DNA from: Arthrobacter sp.
GTDB lineage: Bacteria; Actinomycetota; Actinomycetes; Actinomycetales; Micrococcaceae
NCBI RefSeq assembly: GCF_031179985.1
Contig: NZ_JAPSHJ010000014.1
Location: 26,065 to 90,064 of the forward strand
Reading direction: 5' to 3'
DNA: 64,000 nucleotides
Shown: positions 55,189-62,982 of the stretch, in pieces
Layout of the letters: each line of letters opens with the position of its first letter
Position numbering within the stretch: the first letter of the stretch is position 1
The notes under the pieces: generated by a model
Databases searched by the model: none
The model's input: the letters and a program-made list of their open reading frames with translations, nothing else
Told to the model about the DNA's origin: nothing
Program-made: the position numbers and the translations under genes

Positions 55189-56696
55189 CGCTCGGATGAC
55201 TGGCCCTGCACTGACTGGCGTTCGGCCGTTTGGCGTACCGTCTCGAGCGGACGCTCCGGGGTATGCAGGCGGGTCATAACGCGAGAGGTGGTTGACGGCA
55301 CTCTGCTGCGGGTTGCCCGGGAGGCCAGGACCATGACAGCGAAAGCTGCCGGTACCGACCATGCTGCCGGCTGGGCCAGCCAGAAAGGTGTGGCCGCTGA
55401 GCCGAAGATAGCTCCGGCAACCATCGCGCCGCCGCATAGGACTGCTCCGGTCACCATGCCGGCTATGGCGCCTGCATCTGTGAGGCCACGCCACCAGATG
55501 CCCAGCAACAGAACCGGGCACAACGTGGAGGCTGTGAAGGCGAAGACCAGGCCAACACTGCCGGCCAGGGCCAGGGAATCTGTCGAGAACGCGAAAGCCA
55601 GAGGCACCGCAGCGGAGATCAGCGCCGCTACCCGGAATCCGCGGACGCTGCCGCCAAGGACATCCTGGCTGATGACACCAGCGAGCGATACCACCAGGCC
55701 CGATGTGGTGGACAAAAAGGCTGCAAACGCACCCGCCACCACCAAAGCGGAGAGCAGATCACCTGCCGTGCCGCCTATTAATCTGCCGGGAAGCAGCAGC
55801 ACCAGGGCATCCGCTTGGCCGCTCTGCGCCAGATCGGGAGCGAACATCCGTCCGGCCAGTCCATAGGCGGTGGGAAACAGGTAGAAGACGGACAGCAAAC
55901 CGAGAACGATCAACGTTGTACGGCGGGCTGACTGACCGTCCGGGTTGGTGTAGAAGCGCACCAGCACGTGCGGCAGCCCGAGGGTGCCGAAGAGCAGCGC
56001 CACCAGCAGGGACATGTTCTGATACAGCCCCGCTGACGGCAGCCCGGTTGGGTTGGTGACTGGTTCGGCCAGGGGAGTGGCGCCGGTTCCGGCCAGAACA
56101 AGAAGCATAAAAATAACCGGGACGGCCAAAGCCGTGAGCTTCAGCCAGTATTGGAAGGCCTGGACGAACGTGATGGACCGCATTCCCCCTGCCACCACGG
56201 TCAGACACACCACCACAACCACCGCCACCGAGCCCACCCAGGAGGGAAGCCCCGTGGTGATACGGATGGTCAGGGCCGCCCCATGGAGCTGCGGAACGAT
56301 GTACAGCCAGCCGACCATGACAACAATGAGGCTCGTGACACGCCTGACAGCTTTGGAGTCCAGCCGCGACTCGGTGAAATCAGGAATAGTGTACGCCCCC
56401 GAACGCCGAAGCGGCGCCGCCACAAAAAGCAGCAGCATGAGGTAGCCGGCCGTGTAGCCTACCGGAAACCACAGGGCATCTGTTCCCGAGAGCAGAATGA
56501 GTCCGGCCACGCCCAGGAAGCTTGCCGCGGACAAGTACTCCCCACCGATCGCGGAAGCATTCCACCAGGGCGGTACAGTGCGGGAGGCGACGTAGAAGTC
56601 GCCGGTGGTCCGGGAGATCCGCAGCCCGTAGAAGCCGATTGCCGCCGTCGCCAGCGTTACCGCAACGAAAGCCGCGATGCCCACCACCGGGTTCAT
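55185..56696 (-). CDS. sodium/solute symporter (SSS) family transporter
   Basis: A 503-residue, about 13-TM transporter of the SSS family. Its marks are DFYVASRTVPPWWNASAIGGEYLSAASFLG at TM1-TM2, VAGGMRSITFVQAFQYWLK and FGTLGLPHVLVRFYTNPDGQSARR. It is closest in layout to ActP/MctC-type monocarboxylate (acetate, pyruvate, propionate) carriers. It is the last gene of a four-gene operon, LytS-LytTR-small membrane protein-symporter, starting four bases after the small gene. The LytS/LytTR pair probably regulates it. The substrate is inferred from family. Confidence 0.87.
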   Translation of the reverse strand: MNPVVGIAAFVAVTLATAAIGFYGLRISRTTGDFYVASRTVPPWWNASAIGGEYLSAASFLGVAGLILLSGTDALWFPVGYTAGYLMLLLFVAAPLRRSGAYTIPDFTESRLDSKAVRRVTSLIVVMVGWLYIVPQLHGAALTIRITTGLPSWVGSVAVVVVVCLTVVAGGMRSITFVQAFQYWLKLTALAVPVIFMLLVLAGTGATPLAEPVTNPTGLPSAGLYQNMSLLVALLFGTLGLPHVLVRFYTNPDGQSARRTTLIVLGLLSVFYLFPTAYGLAGRMFAPDLAQSGQADALVLLLPGRLIGGTAGDLLSALVVAGAFAAFLSTTSGLVVSLAGVISQDVLGGSVRGFRVAALISAAVPLAFAFSTDSLALAGSVGLVFAFTASTLCPVLLLGIWWRGLTDAGAIAGMVTGAVLCGGAMVAGAIFGSAATPFWLAQPAAWSVPAAFAVMVLASRATRSRVPSTTSRVMTRLHTPERPLETVRQTAERQSVQGQSSER

Positions 56697-56700
56697 CCGC

Positions 56701-57054
56701 TCATCCCTTGTCCTCCGTAAGGTCCCGGTACCGGGATTCGTTCCGTGCAGCGCTTCGGATGTAGAGCCAGGCGCTTATCCCCATCACCGGGTAGATCCCG
56801 GCCCCCAGCAGGAGCCAGTCAAAGGGGATCCCGGCGATCCGCAGGGCGGCAAGCCCCGGGACCAGACCCAGGAGCAGGGGGAAAGCAACGAGGATCAGCA
56901 GGAAGCCTGCGGCCACCACGATTCCCAACCGCAACTGCGAGCGGATCAGTGATCTCACAAAAACCTGGCCCACCTCTGATTCCTGGGCCGCCTCGCGGCT
57001 GTCTACGGCGGGCCTCGCCGCCGAGCGGGGTGCTGTGACGCGTACGCGGGTCAT
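56701..57054 (-). CDS. small two-TM membrane protein (symporter partner)
   Basis: A 117-residue protein. A basic N-terminus (about 1-28) is followed by two TM segments (about 50-70 and 85-103, LGIVVAAGFLLILVAFPLLLG and DWLLLGAGIYPVMGISAWLY). It sits where DUF485/YjcH-like partners of ActP symporters sit but shows little DUF485 sequence. Its ATG overlaps the response regulator stop (ATGA), and the symporter starts four bases after its stop, so the three are translated together. It probably assists or stabilises the symporter. Confidence 0.75.
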   Translation of the reverse strand: MTRVRVTAPRSAARPAVDSREAAQESEVGQVFVRSLIRSQLRLGIVVAAGFLLILVAFPLLLGLVPGLAALRIAGIPFDWLLLGAGIYPVMGISAWLYIRSAARNESRYRDLTEDKG

Positions 57055-57770
57055 GTCTGTGGCCGGATCCTTGTGGCCTCCAGCTTTTCCCGGACAGAAG
57101 GGAGGTGCCTGCGGCTGATGGAAAGCTCCGCACCGACCACCGTGACGCTGGGCCGCGCAGCCGCCAGCTTCATGTGCGTGACATGCTTCAGCGAAATCAA
57201 GTACGAGCGGTGTGTGCGGATAAACCCGGCCTGGGCCCACTGTTGCTCCAGATCGGCAAGGGGAACCCTGATGAGGTAGCTCGCCTCGGCAGTGTGGAGC
57301 CGTGCATAATCACCCTGCGCCTGCACGTAGGTGACGTCGTCGCGCCGTATCATCTTTGTGGTGCCGCCCAGGTCCACTGTGATCAGCTCCGGGGGCTCGG
57401 CGCCGTCCTTGAGCAGTTCACAGATCCGTCCCACGGAACGGGCGAGACGTTCGGCCCTCACCGGCTTGAGCAGATAGTCGACGGCGGCAAGTTCGAACGC
57501 TTCCAGTGCGCAGTCTTCATCGGCAGTGACAAATACGACGGCGGGTGGACGGGAGCTTCGGGAAATCACCCGGGCGATGTCCAGGCCGGACACGGCAGGC
57601 ATGTGGATGTCCAGGAATACGGCGTCAACAGTTTCCGCTTCGAGCGCCCGCAAGGCGGCGGCACCCGAGGAAGCGCGGTGGATCGTGCCAATGCGGTCGT
57701 CCTTGCCCAGTAAGAAGGCGAGCTCCTGCACGGCCGGCAGCTCGTCGTCGGCGACGAGAACATTAATCAT
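57051..57770 (-). CDS. LytTR family response regulator
   Basis: A 239-residue response regulator. The receiver has Asp8-Asp9, phospho-acceptor Asp54 (VFLDIHMP) and KPVRAERL. The C-terminal LytTR domain (about 130-235) includes YVQAQGDYARLHT and FIRTHRSYLISLKHV, typical of the ten-strand DNA-binding fold. It stands 87 bases after its kinase gene. TACCCT ends exactly six bases before the ATG, so it may also have its own leaderless transcript. Expected target sites are pairs of direct repeats; a candidate is in the 59109-59270 region. Confidence 0.9.
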   Translation of the reverse strand: MINVLVADDELPAVQELAFLLGKDDRIGTIHRASSGAAALRALEAETVDAVFLDIHMPAVSGLDIARVISRSSRPPAVVFVTADEDCALEAFELAAVDYLLKPVRAERLARSVGRICELLKDGAEPPELITVDLGGTTKMIRRDDVTYVQAQGDYARLHTAEASYLIRVPLADLEQQWAQAGFIRTHRSYLISLKHVTHMKLAAARPSVTVVGAELSISRRHLPSVREKLEATRIRPQT

Positions 57771-57776
57771 GGTTCT

Positions 57777-57782
57777 AGGGTA
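57777..57782 (-). promoter_or_regulatory. -10 of the LytTR regulator gene
   Basis: TACCCT (minus strand) ends six bases before the ATG at 57770, predicting an internal leaderless promoter between kinase and regulator. Confidence 0.4.
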
Positions 57783-57857
57783 GTGGGCGCCGGTGGCCCC
57801 AGCGACAGTGCAACAGGAACGGTAGAAATGGCGGGCTGGCGGGTTCGCGAATGGAGT

Positions 57858-59108
57858 TCAAGCGTCGTGGTGGGGTTGGGATTTTGGAATCCGCATGGTG
57901 ATCAGGGTTCCTTCCCCGGGAGCAGTCTCGATCACCAGGCCGTTGTCCTCGCCGTAGACCTGGCGAAGCCGGGCGTCCACGTTGCGGAGCCCTACATGAT
58001 CGCCGTCGGTGTGGCCCGCGAGCATGGACCTCAGTTCGTCCGGATCCATTCCGACCCCGTCGTCCTCGATTGTCACTTCGGCGAAAGCGCCGGAGTCATG
58101 GGCAGTCAGCGATATGTGGCCCGGCCCTTCCTTCGCTTCAAGCCCGTGCCGGACGGCGTTCTCTACCAGCGGCTGCAGGCTCAGGAACGGAATCACTGTG
58201 CTCAGCACTTCCGGCGCGATCTGCAGGCTTACCTGGACCCGGTCACCGAACCTTGCCCGTTCCAGGAGCAGGTATCGGTCAATGCACCGCAGCTCTTCCG
58301 CGAGAGTGGTGAAATCCCCGTGGCGGCGGAAGGAATATCGGGTGAAGTCAGCGAACTCCACCACCAACTCCCTGGCCCGGACGGGGTCGGTGTTGATGAA
58401 GGAGGCGATGGCGTTGAGGGAGTTATAGATGAAGTGAGGGCTGATCTGCGCACGAAGGGCCCGCACTTCGGCTTCCATGAGAAGGGTCCGGGAGGCATCG
58501 AGCTCTGCCAGTTCCACCTGAGTGGCCACCCATTCCGCCACCTCGCCGGTTGCCCGGACAAGCCCTGATCCGGCGGACGGAGCGAACGCAGCAACCGCTC
58601 CTACAACCCTGCCGCCGGCCTTGATAGGCGCTATGACGGCGGCAAGCTCTGTTGCTTCGATGTCATTGTTTTTGACCCTGTTCCGGCCTTTACTGCTCGC
58701 TCCCGCCTGAGCTGCCGCCTCCACAGTCAGGAGTTCTCCGGCAGGTACGACGGCGGTGCGCCCGCCGGTCAGGACGTCAGCCGCCCGGGCCATCAGGTGG
58801 GGCTTCAGCTCCTCGGCTCCGCCATCCCAGGCCAGAACTCCTGACGTGTCGGTGATGGCCAGCGCCTCACAACCCAGCAGGCTCCGCAGCTGGCGGCTTG
58901 CTTTGGCCGCTCCGGATGGGGTCAGCCCGGTTCTCAAATGCTGCCCGGCGCGGGAGGCCGCATGGAGTGTTTTGTAGGTTGCCCGTTCAGCGTCACTGCC
59001 CAACTCCCGGAAGGAGCGCAACACTTTCAGGCCAACGCCCACGACGACGGCAATGGTCAAGGCGATCACGGCAATTGCGGCGACGGTATAGAGGGGAGAG
59101 TCCGGCAT
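57858..59108 (-). CDS. LytS-like sensor histidine kinase
   Basis: A 416-residue sensor kinase. It has one TM segment (about 8-30), then a GAF-like sensing region (about 60-195, EALAITDTSGVLAWDGG), a His_kinase/LytS motif EVRALRAQISPHFIYNSLNAI with phospho-acceptor His225, and an HATPase domain with PLVENAVRHGLEAKEGPG. Related LytS/LytTR pairs (BtsSR, YpdAB) sense pyruvate or similar acids and switch on carriers; the SSS neighbours fit this. The ATG at 59108 has TACGCT six bases upstream. A longer frame reaching 59609 is rejected, as it would lie antisense to the next gene. Confidence 0.9.
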   Translation of the reverse strand: MPDSPLYTVAAIAVIALTIAVVVGVGLKVLRSFRELGSDAERATYKTLHAASRAGQHLRTGLTPSGAAKASRQLRSLLGCEALAITDTSGVLAWDGGAEELKPHLMARAADVLTGGRTAVVPAGELLTVEAAAQAGASSKGRNRVKNNDIEATELAAVIAPIKAGGRVVGAVAAFAPSAGSGLVRATGEVAEWVATQVELAELDASRTLLMEAEVRALRAQISPHFIYNSLNAIASFINTDPVRARELVVEFADFTRYSFRRHGDFTTLAEELRCIDRYLLLERARFGDRVQVSLQIAPEVLSTVIPFLSLQPLVENAVRHGLEAKEGPGHISLTAHDSGAFAEVTIEDDGVGMDPDELRSMLAGHTDGDHVGLRNVDARLRQVYGEDNGLVIETAPGEGTLITMRIPKSQPHHDA

Positions 59109-59114
59109 GGTGCC

Positions 59115-59120
59115 AGCGTA
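59115..59120 (-). promoter_or_regulatory. -10 of the LytS kinase gene
   Basis: TACGCT (minus strand) ends six bases before the ATG at 59108, predicting a leaderless transcript. Confidence 0.45.
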
Positions 59121-59189
59121 ACCGCCGTTTGTCGCAGCATCGCAACCGTTGGGCGACGGATGGGGTACTGGCTCTGGAAGGCCGGCATG

Positions 59190-59217
59190 GTCACGGGGCA
59201 CAGTGATTGCAGTCACA
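59190..59217. promoter_or_regulatory. CRP/GlxR site and LytTR-type direct repeat before the acetate-type symporter
   Basis: AGTGA-TTGCAG-TCACA at 59202-59217 matches TGTGA-N6-TCACA at nine of ten bases. The GTCAC at 59190-59194 and GTCAC at 59212-59216 form a direct repeat at 22-bp spacing, as LytTR operators do. It lies 54-80 bases upstream of the DUF485 gene. Confidence 0.5.
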
Positions 59218-59270
59218 TTGGCCGGGGGAATCTGGAACCGGTGTGGATGAGCAAGTCTCAACGAGGAGGA

Positions 59271-59654
59271 ATGATGGGTAACGACGCCCAAACACCGGAT
59301 ACAGCGGAGTCCGTGGACTTCAAGGAAGTCCAGTCGACGGAGCGGTTCCAGGAACTGCGTAAACGTCACCGTAGCTTTGTTTTCCCCATGGCCATTGCGT
59401 TTCTGCTGTGGTATTTCGCCTACGTGCTGCTGGCCGACTACGCAGTGGGCTTTATGTCCACGAAGGTCTGGGGCAACATCAACATCGGCCTTATCCTGGG
59501 CCTGCTGCAGTTTGTGTCCACTTTTGCCATCACGGGCTGGTACGTCAGCTACTCCAACCGGAAGCTGGATCCGATTGCCGCGGAAATCCGCCAGGGCATT
59601 GAAGGCCACGAATTCGATAAGGCAGGCAACCCTGTGAGCGGAGCAGTGAAATGA
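59271..59654 (+). CDS. DUF485 domain-containing membrane protein
   Basis: A 127-residue protein. The DUF485 domain has FQELRKRHRSFVFPMAIAFLLWYFAYVLLADYA and ILGLLQFVSTFAITGWYVSYSNRKLDPIA, with two TM segments. DUF485 proteins (YjcH in E. coli) are translated with ActP-type acetate symporters. GAGGAGGA abuts the ATG at 59271; the next codon is also ATG (59274) and could be used, as could an ATG eight codons upstream (59247). The gene overlaps the symporter by four bases (ATGA). It is divergent from the LytS gene. Confidence 0.87.
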   Translation: MMGNDAQTPDTAESVDFKEVQSTERFQELRKRHRSFVFPMAIAFLLWYFAYVLLADYAVGFMSTKVWGNINIGLILGLLQFVSTFAITGWYVSYSNRKLDPIAAEIRQGIEGHEFDKAGNPVSGAVK

Positions 59655-61267
59655 TCGGAATTCCGTCTGCGGTGAACGTTGCCGCCCTCAAGGACACCAC
59701 CCTGCTGAACATGGCGATCTTCGGCCTGTTCGTAGCGGTCACCATGGTCATTGTTTTCCGGGCCAGCCGCAACAACAAGACGGCGGCGGACTACTACGCT
59801 GCCGGGCGTTCGTTCAGCGGATCCCAGAACGGGACTGCCATCGCCGGCGACTACCTGTCCGCCGCTTCCTTCCTTGGAATTACCGGGGCCATCGCCATCA
59901 ACGGCTACGACGGCTTCATGTACTCCATCGGCTTCCTTGTTGCCTGGCTCGTGGCACTCCTGCTCGTGGCCGAACTGCTTCGCAACACCGGCAAGTTCAC
60001 CATGGCCGACGTCCTGTCCTTCCGGCTCAAGCAACGTCCCGTCCGCATCGCAGCCGCCATTTCCACACTCGCTGTGTGCTTCTTCTACCTGCTCGCGCAG
60101 ATGGCAGGAGCCGGAAGCCTGATTTCCCTCCTGCTGGGCATCAGCGATTGGGGCGGACAGGCTCTGGTGATCATCGTTGTCGGCGCCCTCATGATCATGT
60201 ACGTCCTGATCGGGGGGATGAAGGGCACCACCTGGGTCCAGATCATCAAAGCGATCCTGCTGATCGCCGGCGCCGGTGTCATGACCTTGTGGGTTCTGTC
60301 CATTTACGGCTTCAATCTCTCCAACCTGCTTGGTGCTGCCGTGGAGACCGCCAACAATCCCAACGTGTTGAACCCGGGCCTTCAGTACGGTAAGTCGGAG
60401 ACTTCCAAGCTCGACTTCATGTCCCTCGGGCTTGCCCTCGTGCTGGGCACGGCAGCGCTTCCCCACGTTCTCATGCGCTTCTACACCGTCCCCACGGCCA
60501 AAGAGGCCCGCAAATCGGTGGTCTGGTCCATCTGGCTTATTGGCCTTTTCTACCTGTTCACCCTGGTCCTGGGCTATGGCGCAGCCGCCCTCGTGGGGGC
60601 AGACACCATCAAGTCCGCACCCGGCGGTGTCAACTCTGCGGCTCCACTGTTGGCCTTCCACCTTGGCGGCCCGCTGCTGCTGGGCTTCATCTCCGCTGTA
60701 GCGTTTGCCACCATCCTCGCGGTGGTTGCCGGTCTGACCATCACTGCGGCGGCTTCGTTCGCCCATGACATCTACGCGAGCGTCATCTCCAAGGGCAAGG
60801 CCGACGCCGACACTGAGGTGAAGGTTGCCAGGCGTACCGTAGTGGTCATCGGGGTGATGGCAATTGTGGGCGGTATCTTCGCCAACGGCCAGAACGTGGC
60901 GTTCCTTGTGGCGCTCGCCTTCGCAGTGGCCGCCTCCGCAAACCTGCCCACCATCCTTTACTCCCTGTTCTGGCGCAAGTTCACCACCCAGGGTGCCGTG
61001 TGGAGCATGTATGGCGGGCTCGGCTCGGCAATCATCCTGATCATTTTCTCGCCGGTTGTTTCCGGCGGAGCGACCTCGATGATCAAGGACGCAAACTTTG
61101 CGATCTTCCCCTTAAGCAACCCCGGCATTGTTTCCATCCCGCTGGCCTTCTTCCTCGGCTGGCTTGGAACAGTCCTTGACAAGCAGCGGGAAGACACCAC
61201 AAAGCAGGCCGAAATGGAGGTCCGCTCCCTGACGGGGGTCGGCGCAGAGAAGGCAACCAACCACTAG
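59651..61267 (+). CDS. cation/acetate symporter (ActP/MctC-like SSS transporter)
   Basis: A 538-residue, about 13-TM SSS transporter. It shows KTAADYYAAGRSFSGSQNGTAIAGDYLSAASFLGI, the ActP sodium-site region, FTMADVLSFRLKQRPVR and LGTAALPHVLMRFYTVPTAKEARKS. This is the wording of ActP/MctC carriers of acetate, propionate and pyruvate. The ATG overlaps the DUF485 stop by four bases (ATGA). The upstream CRP/GlxR site and the divergent LytS/LytTR genes suggest control by carbon state and by the substrate acid. A strong terminator follows. Confidence 0.92.
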   Translation: MIGIPSAVNVAALKDTTLLNMAIFGLFVAVTMVIVFRASRNNKTAADYYAAGRSFSGSQNGTAIAGDYLSAASFLGITGAIAINGYDGFMYSIGFLVAWLVALLLVAELLRNTGKFTMADVLSFRLKQRPVRIAAAISTLAVCFFYLLAQMAGAGSLISLLLGISDWGGQALVIIVVGALMIMYVLIGGMKGTTWVQIIKAILLIAGAGVMTLWVLSIYGFNLSNLLGAAVETANNPNVLNPGLQYGKSETSKLDFMSLGLALVLGTAALPHVLMRFYTVPTAKEARKSVVWSIWLIGLFYLFTLVLGYGAAALVGADTIKSAPGGVNSAAPLLAFHLGGPLLLGFISAVAFATILAVVAGLTITAAASFAHDIYASVISKGKADADTEVKVARRTVVVIGVMAIVGGIFANGQNVAFLVALAFAVAASANLPTILYSLFWRKFTTQGAVWSMYGGLGSAIILIIFSPVVSGGATSMIKDANFAIFPLSNPGIVSIPLAFFLGWLGTVLDKQREDTTKQAEMEVRSLTGVGAEKATNH

Positions 61268-61288
61268 CCCCTAACTGCTGACGACTTG

Positions 61289-61340
61289 AATCGACAGGAG
61301 CTCCCGTGCACATGCGCGGGAGCTCCTGTCGATTCTGTTA
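61289..61340 (+). terminator. terminator after the ActP-like gene
   Basis: A perfect 18-bp stem, AATCGACAGGAGCTCCCG (61289-61306) with CGGGAGCTCCTGTCGATT (61317-61334), followed by CTGTTATTT. It probably serves both convergent genes. Confidence 0.85.
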
Positions 61341-61374
61341 TTTGCTTGACTCTGGTGCTAGTCAGGGGTTCGCC

Positions 61375-62145
61375 TCATTCCACGGGCTCTATCCAGACAC
61401 TGGTCAACTTGAGCTGGTCCTTTCCCTCAAGAAAGTACTCAAACTCGAGGTCCTGAGCATCGCAGGCCAGCACACCCCAGACCTCGGCATACTTTGTTCC
61501 GTCCACTTTGTACGAATCCACAAAGTCATACGAAGGCTCGCAAGAAGCGTCAAGTTCGAGCTCCTGGTGGCCTGCGATGAAGTCCTCCTTGGAGACTTCC
61601 TGCTGGAATGAGGAATCAAGGTAGTTGTCATAGGCGTTATCCGTCTCACCAGAAACCATCAGCCTCGTAAAATCGTCGGCCACGTCTTTGGCCTGGTCAC
61701 TGGTAGCGCCCAGAACGTTGACCAACAGCACCACCCCCGCTGCTACCAGGAGCACAACGCCGCCCACACTCCCGAGCACAATCCACAGCGCCTTTTTGCT
61801 GCTGGCCGGGGGTGGCGGCCACTGGGTTTGGGACTGGGGGTAAAAGGGCTGCCCTGGGAACTGGGATTGCGGCCAGCCCTGCTGTGGATAAGGGGGCTGC
61901 GGCGGGGATCCTGGGACGGATGGTTGTTGCCAGCCCTGCTGTGGATAAGGCGGCTGCGGGGATGGTTGTTGCCAGCCGTGTTGCGCGTATGGGACCTGTC
62001 CCCGGAATCCGGGGACGGGCGGTAGCTGCCCGCCCTGCTGCCCGCCCTGTTCCGGATGCGGCTCAGGGGGAAGCTGTCCCGGGTCCTGCTCCGGCGATCG
62101 GCGGGCATAAGGGCCGGGTTGTTCAAATTGCGGAGGATTGCTCAA
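61375..62145 (-). CDS. Gln/Pro-rich membrane-anchored protein with DUF4878-like domain
   Basis: A 256-residue protein. Residues 1-115 are low complexity with near-repeats of PPYPQQGWQQP (three copies in DNA as well). One TM segment follows (about 119-140, LWIVLGSVGGVVLLVAAGVVLL), and then an extracytoplasmic domain (about 145-256) with QAKDVADDFTRLMVSGETDNAYDNYLDSSFQQEVSKEDF, resembling DUF4878 or lumazine-type lipoprotein folds. The TTG start at 62145 follows GGAAAGG. Function is unknown; a cell-surface role is likely. Confidence 0.75.
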   Translation of the reverse strand: MSNPPQFEQPGPYARRSPEQDPGQLPPEPHPEQGGQQGGQLPPVPGFRGQVPYAQHGWQQPSPQPPYPQQGWQQPSVPGSPPQPPYPQQGWPQSQFPGQPFYPQSQTQWPPPPASSKKALWIVLGSVGGVVLLVAAGVVLLVNVLGATSDQAKDVADDFTRLMVSGETDNAYDNYLDSSFQQEVSKEDFIAGHQELELDASCEPSYDFVDSYKVDGTKYAEVWGVLACDAQDLEFEYFLEGKDQLKLTSVWIEPVE

Positions 62146-62308
62146 GAGGGTGCCTTTCCGGCAGCCTTTTGCGCCACTGCCTGGTGTTCAAGGAGCCGGG
62201 GCGGTCCATGGATACGACGAAAGTCAGCCTATAGCCAGGACACCTGCCCACGCGGCTGTTTCAGGCTGCAGTGCCCGCGTCTTTGTAACTTCCGGCTCTG
62301 CAATACCG

Positions 62309-62785
62309 CTAAGTGGATTCCGCCGAATCCCGTTCAAGCAGTGGCTGGATCCGGAAAGGAATCAGCTCGCCCATCGCCAAGGCTGTGTCGGTCCGGTCCA
62401 CACCCTCGCAGGACAGGATCTTCCCGTTGATCCTGAACAAGTCCTCGGCGTCAACCGCTACAACACGAAGGAACAGGTCCGCCGAACCCGTGAGTCCATG
62501 CCCTTCAAGGATTTCAGGGATCGCGGCCAGATCAACCGCAAGCTGTTTCAACTTCTGCTGCTGCACGTGGACTGAGATAAAGGCCATCAACGGATAACCA
62601 AGCGATACAGGATTGATGCGCCGTTCGAAGGAGAGGAAGACGTGCTTTTTCTCCAGTTGCGCCATGCGGGCCTGGACGGTGTTCCGGGAGAGACCAAGTT
62701 TTTGCGCGAGCGCCACTACTGTCCGCCGTGGATCGCGTGCCAAGGCAGAAAGCAGGCGGGTATCAGTGCCATCCAAAGCTTGCAT
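62309..62785 (-). CDS. Lrp/AsnC family transcriptional regulator
   Basis: A 158-residue feast/famine regulator. The N-terminal winged helix is LDGTDTRLLSALARDPRRTVVALAQKLGLSRNTVQARMAQLEKK, and the C-terminal RAM effector domain covers about 70-150 (GHGLTGSADLFLRVVAVDAEDLFRI). The ATG at 62785 is chosen over an in-frame start at 62830 by homology; TAACGT ends eight bases before it. It is divergent from an E1-alpha dehydrogenase gene. In Actinobacteria a divergent Lrp/AsnC protein commonly controls the bkd branched-chain keto acid operon, which fits here. Confidence 0.9.
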   Translation of the reverse strand: MQALDGTDTRLLSALARDPRRTVVALAQKLGLSRNTVQARMAQLEKKHVFLSFERRINPVSLGYPLMAFISVHVQQQKLKQLAVDLAAIPEILEGHGLTGSADLFLRVVAVDAEDLFRINGKILSCEGVDRTDTALAMGELIPFRIQPLLERDSAEST

Positions 62786-62837
62786 AATGCGCAACGTTAG
62801 CACGGTGCCAACGCTCCAGACAGTGCACAATGCTCAG

Positions 62838-62887
62838 TTCAAATTGAAGTGGTTGTACCGCATGAACATTGTGAGTATGGTCACAAT
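62838..62887. promoter_or_regulatory. CRP/GlxR operator and dyad between the Lrp and E1-alpha genes
   Basis: ATTGTGAGTATGGTCACAAT at 62868-62887 is a perfect 7-bp dyad and a full match to TGTGA-N6-TCACA, the CRP/GlxR consensus. TTCAAATTGAA at 62838-62848 is a second dyad, possibly for the Lrp/AsnC protein. Both lie 90-150 bases upstream of the E1-alpha start. Confidence 0.65.
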
Positions 62888-62982
62888 TATCCGGGGCAAC
62901 GGGGCCCGGCGGGCTGGCGTGCACAGGAACCACGAGTTCCTGGAGCCGCCGGTCACACGACGTCAGAAGGTTGCGTGCAACT

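Noticed and set aside
59109..59609. 167-codon N-terminal extension of the LytS kinase
   Set aside because: It would be antisense to the DUF485 gene and has no family similarity; a -10 fits the ATG at 59108.
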